Shown here: positions 30,259 through 33,402 of the stretch, piece by piece | How positions within the stretch are numbered: the first letter of the stretch is position 1 | How the letters are laid out: every line of letters starts with the position of its first letter | Source: Acidobacteriota bacterium | GTDB lineage: Bacteria > Acidobacteriota > Vicinamibacteria > Vicinamibacterales > UBA8438 | Direction: 5' to 3' | NCBI GenBank assembly: GCA_021296475.1 | Contig: JAGWAJ010000013.1 | Coordinates: forward strand, 538-33,939 | DNA: 33,402 bases | The notes under the pieces: generated by a model | Database searches by the model: none | What the model was told of the DNA's origin: nothing | The model's input: the letters and a program-made list of their open reading frames with translations, nothing else | Position numbers and translations under genes: made by a program

Positions 30259-32033
30259 GCGACGACCTGCCGTTCGGGTCCCGCGGCGGTCTCGCCGTGC
30301 GCCACCACTTTCCGCTCGACGCGGAGTACGCGATCCGCGTCTCCCTGCGCGGACGCGCCCGGGCGGGCCATGAGCTCGAGGTGCGCCTCGACCGGGCGCG
30401 CGTCGCCCGCTTCGCTCTCGGCTCGCGCGGGCCGCTGGAGGTGCGCGTGCCGATCCGGGCGGGCATGCGGCGCCTCGCCGTCTCGTTCGTCGAGACTCTC
30501 GAGCAGACGCTCCCGGTCGACGGGCGCCCGCCGCCGCCTCCGATTACCAGTTTCGCGTTCACGCTCTACCCGAACGCGCCCTCCGTGGAGCAGGTCGCGG
30601 TGATCGGGCCGTACGAAGGTCAGGCGCCGGCCGACACGCCGAGCCGCGCCGCCGTCTTCACCTGCTTCCCCGACCGGCCGGCGGCCGAGCGGCCCTGCGC
30701 CGCGGACATCCTCGGCAAGCTCGCCCGGCGCGCGTACCGGCGGCCGGTGTCCGAGGCCGACACCGAGCCTCTCCTTGCCGCCTACGCGGCGGGACGGGAG
30801 GCGGGCGGCGGATTCGAGGAGGGCATCCGCTGGGCGCTCGAGGCGCTGCTCGTCTCGCCGAAGTTCCTGTTCCGGGTAGAGCGGGAGCCCGCCGGGACAA
30901 GGCCCGGCATCCCGTACCGCGTCGACGACCTGGACCTCGCCTCGCGACTGTCGTTCTTCCTCTGGAGCAGCATCCCGGACGACGCCCTGCTCGAGGCGGC
31001 GGCGCGCGGAGACCTGCAGGACCGCGAGGGGCTCGGGCGCGAGGTGCGCCGGATGCTCGACGACCCGCGCTCGGACGCGCTCGTCGAGAACTTCGCCGGG
31101 CAGTGGCTCTACCTGCGCAACCTGCGGAGCGTGGCGCCCGACGCCGCCCGGTTCCCGGAGTTCGACGACAACCTGCGGCACGCTCTCCGGCGGGAGACGG
31201 AGCTGTTCTTCGCCAGCCAGCTCCGCGAGGACCGCAGCGTGCACGACCTGCTGCGCGCCGACTACACGTTCGTCAACGAGCGGCTCGCCCGGCACTACGG
31301 CATCCCCAACGTCTACGGCAGCCACTTCCGCCGGGTGACGCACGGCGACGACCGGCGGCCGGGCCTGCTCGGCCACGGCAGCATCCTGACCGTCACCTCG
31401 TACCCGCACCGCACGTCGCCGGTCGTGCGCGGCAAGTGGCTGCTCGAGAACCTGCTCGGCGCTCCGCCGCCCCCGCCGCCGCCCGACATCCCGGAGCTCG
31501 CCGAGGAGGATGGCGCAGCGGAGCGGCCGGCGACGATGCGCGAGCGGATGGCGCAGCACCGCGCGAGCCCGGCCTGCTCGACCTGCCACGCCAAGATCGA
31601 CCCGCTCGGCTTCGCCCTCGAGAACTTCGACGCGGTCGGCCGCTGGCGGACCCACGACGGCGACCCGGCGGCGCCCGCGAACGCGGCGCCCATCGACGCG
31701 TCGGGCGCGTTGCCCGACGGCGTCGGGTTCGACGGTCCGGCCGCGTTCCGGGATGCGCTGCTGGGCGAACCGTGGGCGAGCGAGCTCGCGGCGACGGTCA
31801 CGGAGAAGCTGCTGACCTACGCCCTCGGCCGGGGCCTGGACCATCGCGACGCTCCCGCCGTACGGAAGATCCTGCGGGACGCCGAGCCGGGCGGTTACGG
31901 CTGGTCGTCCCTGATTCTCGGCATCGTCGAGAGCGCCCCGTTCCGGATGCGGATGGCGGCGGCCCCCGACGCTCCCGTCGCTGCGGCGGCCGGTACCGCT
32001 TCCGCAGCGTCCACGAAGGCTGGCTCCCCATGA
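30255..32033 (+). CDS. DUF1592/DUF1588/DUF1585-family protein, C-terminal part (frameshifted)
   Basis: This frame carries the rest of the DUF1592 family protein. After a beta-rich region (SRGGLAVRHHFPLDAEYAIR) come the DUF1595-like CFPDRPAAERPCAADILGKL and the DUF1592 core (LASRLSFFLWSSIPDDALLE, FAGQWLYLRNLRSVAPD). DUF1588 follows (HRTSPVVRGKWLLENLLGAP, ACSTCHAKIDPLGFALENFD, with a second CxxCH), then DUF1585 (TVTEKLLTYALGRGLDHRD to ESAPFRMRM). A GTG at 30255 overlaps the stop of the N-terminal part (GTGA) and could reinitiate. However, homologous sequence extends upstream of it in frame, so a frameshift is the better explanation. Its stop overlaps the DUF1552 start. The haem-like motifs suggest a redox protein. 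Confidence 0.75.
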   Translation: MSDDLPFGSRGGLAVRHHFPLDAEYAIRVSLRGRARAGHELEVRLDRARVARFALGSRGPLEVRVPIRAGMRRLAVSFVETLEQTLPVDGRPPPPPITSFAFTLYPNAPSVEQVAVIGPYEGQAPADTPSRAAVFTCFPDRPAAERPCAADILGKLARRAYRRPVSEADTEPLLAAYAAGREAGGGFEEGIRWALEALLVSPKFLFRVEREPAGTRPGIPYRVDDLDLASRLSFFLWSSIPDDALLEAAARGDLQDREGLGREVRRMLDDPRSDALVENFAGQWLYLRNLRSVAPDAARFPEFDDNLRHALRRETELFFASQLREDRSVHDLLRADYTFVNERLARHYGIPNVYGSHFRRVTHGDDRRPGLLGHGSILTVTSYPHRTSPVVRGKWLLENLLGAPPPPPPPDIPELAEEDGAAERPATMRERMAQHRASPACSTCHAKIDPLGFALENFDAVGRWRTHDGDPAAPANAAPIDASGALPDGVGFDGPAAFRDALLGEPWASELAATVTEKLLTYALGRGLDHRDAPAVRKILRDAEPGGYGWSSLILGIVESAPFRMRMAAAPDAPVAAAAGTASAASTKAGSP

Positions 32034-33397
32034 TGATCACGAACAGGACGCTGCCCCGCCGCACGGTTCTCCGCGGCCTCGGCGCCTCGCTGGCGCTGCC
32101 GTTGCTCGACAGCATGGTGCCGGCGTTCGCCGCCGGCCGCAGCGCGGCGGCGCGCCCGGTGCGGCGATTCGGCGCGGTCTACGTGCCCAACGGGGTGGAG
32201 ATGCGCGCCTGGACGCCGCCGGGGCCCGCGGATGGGATCAGCACGCCGCTGGAGCTCACGTCGGTCCTGGAGCCGCTCGCGCCGGTCAAGGACCAGGTGA
32301 ACATCCTGACCGGCCTCGCCGACAAGGTCGCCATCCCCCGCGAGGGCGAGGGAGTCGGCGACCACGCCCGCGCCGCCTCGACCTGGCTGACCGGCGTGCA
32401 CGTCAAGAAGACGGAGGGCGCGGACATACGGGCCGGCGTCTCGATGGACCAGATCGCGGCGCGCGCGCTCGGGCAGGAGACCCAGCTCGCCTCGCTGGAG
32501 CTGGCAATCGATTCGGTCGAGGTGCTCGGCGCCTGCGACCAGGGCTACAGTTGCGCCTACGCCAACACCGTCGCCTGGCGCACGCCGACCACGCCGCTGC
32601 CGATGGAGAACAACCCGCGCGCGGTGTTCGAGCGGCTCTTCGGCGCCACCGACAGCACGGACGTCAAGGCGCGGCTGGCGCGGCTGCGCCAGGATCGCAG
32701 CATCCTCGACTTCGTCACCGAAGAGGCCCGCGGCCTCCGGGGCACCCTCGGTGCGGGCGACCGGCTCAAGCTGACGCAGTACCTCGACGCCGTCCGGGAC
32801 GTCGAGCGCCGTATCCGGATGGCCGAAGCGCAGAGCGACCGGGAGTTGCCGGTCGTCGAGCAGCCGGTCGGCATTCCGGACACGTTCGAGCAGCACTGCC
32901 GCCTGATGTTCGACCTGCTGCTGCTCGCCTACCAGACCGACCTGACGCGCGTCAGCACGTTCATGTTCGGCCGGGAGGTGAGCGGCCGGTCATTCCCCGA
33001 GATCGGCGTGCCGGGCGGCCACCACGGCTACTCCCACCACCAGAACGATCCCGAGAACCTGGCGATGCTGGCCCGGATCAACACGCACCACATCCGGCAG
33101 CTCGGCTACTTCCTGGAGCGGATGCACGCCACGCCGGACGGCGACGGCTCGCTGCTCGACCACTCCCTGTTCGTGTACGGGTCGGGCATCAGCGACGGCA
33201 ACCTCCACTTCCACCTCGACCTGCCGACGCTGCTGGCCGGCGGGGCGGCCGGCCGCGTCGCCGGCGGGCGGCACCTGCGCTACCCGTCCGACACGCCGCT
33301 CACGAACCTGCACGTCGCCGTGCTCGACAAGCTGGGCCTGCCCGTCGAGCGCTTCGGCGACAGCACGGGAACGCTGGGGTACCTGTCGGAGGTGTAG
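32030..33397 (+). CDS. Tat-exported DUF1552 family protein
   Basis: The 455-residue protein starts at ATG 32030 (or 32033) inside the preceding stop (ATGA). Its N-terminus is a Tat signal: TLPRRTVLRGLGASLALPLL. The rest follows the DUF1552 pattern: FGAVYVPNGVEMRAWTPPG, DQVNILTGLADK, HARAASTWLTGVH, a helical middle (LTQYLDAVRDVERRIRMAEA), SFPEIGVPGGHHGYSHHQND and LFVYGSGISDGNLHFHLDLP. The fold is distantly sulfatase/phosphatase-like in appearance, but no catalytic role is established. Proteins of this family regularly follow a DUF1592 protein, and here both are coupled to the secreted ankyrin protein. The gene ends five bases before the window edge. Confidence 0.85.
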   Translation: MMITNRTLPRRTVLRGLGASLALPLLDSMVPAFAAGRSAAARPVRRFGAVYVPNGVEMRAWTPPGPADGISTPLELTSVLEPLAPVKDQVNILTGLADKVAIPREGEGVGDHARAASTWLTGVHVKKTEGADIRAGVSMDQIAARALGQETQLASLELAIDSVEVLGACDQGYSCAYANTVAWRTPTTPLPMENNPRAVFERLFGATDSTDVKARLARLRQDRSILDFVTEEARGLRGTLGAGDRLKLTQYLDAVRDVERRIRMAEAQSDRELPVVEQPVGIPDTFEQHCRLMFDLLLLAYQTDLTRVSTFMFGREVSGRSFPEIGVPGGHHGYSHHQNDPENLAMLARINTHHIRQLGYFLERMHATPDGDGSLLDHSLFVYGSGISDGNLHFHLDLPTLLAGGAAGRVAGGRHLRYPSDTPLTNLHVAVLDKLGLPVERFGDSTGTLGYLSEV

Positions 33398-33402
33398 CGG
33401 GC

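Overview
The window is about 70% G+C, densely coded and bacterial. Its gene families (secreted PQQ beta-propeller dehydrogenases, a haem/copper monooxygenase-like protein with a secreted partner, an ankyrin-DUF1592-DUF1552 cluster, BshA and an exported LmbE-like protein) are the mix usually met in Acidobacteriota of the Vicinamibacteria type. That placement is inferred from family content; there is no rRNA or marker gene to prove it.

Positions 1-4440 are a decaying integrative and mobilizable element. The window opens inside the 3' end of a ColE1/MOBP-like relaxase gene. Broken remnants of a one-TM mobilization protein and a coiled-coil MbeD-like protein follow, then a minus-strand integrase 3' fragment (1148-1385). 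Next come a zinc-ribbon/TM/septum-formation-domain gene (1534-2280), a truncated MmeI-type methyltransferase N-terminus (2277-2477), an inverted repeat that could belong to an oriT, mobC (2770-3180) and a second, nearly full P4-type integrase (3156-4350) with a frameshifted N-terminus. Two integrase 3' ends in one orientation, each facing mob genes, point to tandem insertion followed by decay.

Positions 4497-12181 hold a secreted PQQ-type dehydrogenase (minus strand) and, divergent from it, a histidine cluster in the order hisI-hisG-hisD-hisB-hisH-hisF-hisA. Together these genes cover the steps from PRPP+ATP to imidazole-acetol phosphate plus histidinol oxidation, except hisE, the aminotransferase and histidinol-phosphate phosphatase, which are not in the window. 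Two hairpins lie in the leaders: a long stem-loop upstream of hisI and a textbook Rho-independent terminator ending 10 nt before the hisG ATG. They are candidates for control by premature termination.

Positions 12315-19472 carry a SAM methyltransferase overlapping a PlsC-like acyltransferase, a VapC remnant, a minus-strand pair of a Tat-exported HAD protein and a second PQQ dehydrogenase that keeps the full lanthanide-type ligand set, and a plus-strand ECF sigma factor overlapping its RskA-like anti-sigma factor.

Positions 19638-27685 are all minus strand: a large exported LmbE/PIG-L protein, a BshA-like glycosyltransferase, a secreted uncharacterised protein coupled by a 1-nt overlap to a cytochrome c/copper-monooxygenase-like protein, and two methyltransferases. 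From 27806 to the end the plus strand carries a secreted ankyrin-repeat protein, a DUF1587/1592/1588/1585 cytochrome-like protein split by a frameshift, and a Tat-exported DUF1552 protein, all joined by 4-base overlaps. Three separate tandem repeats in this right half share an 18-bp period.
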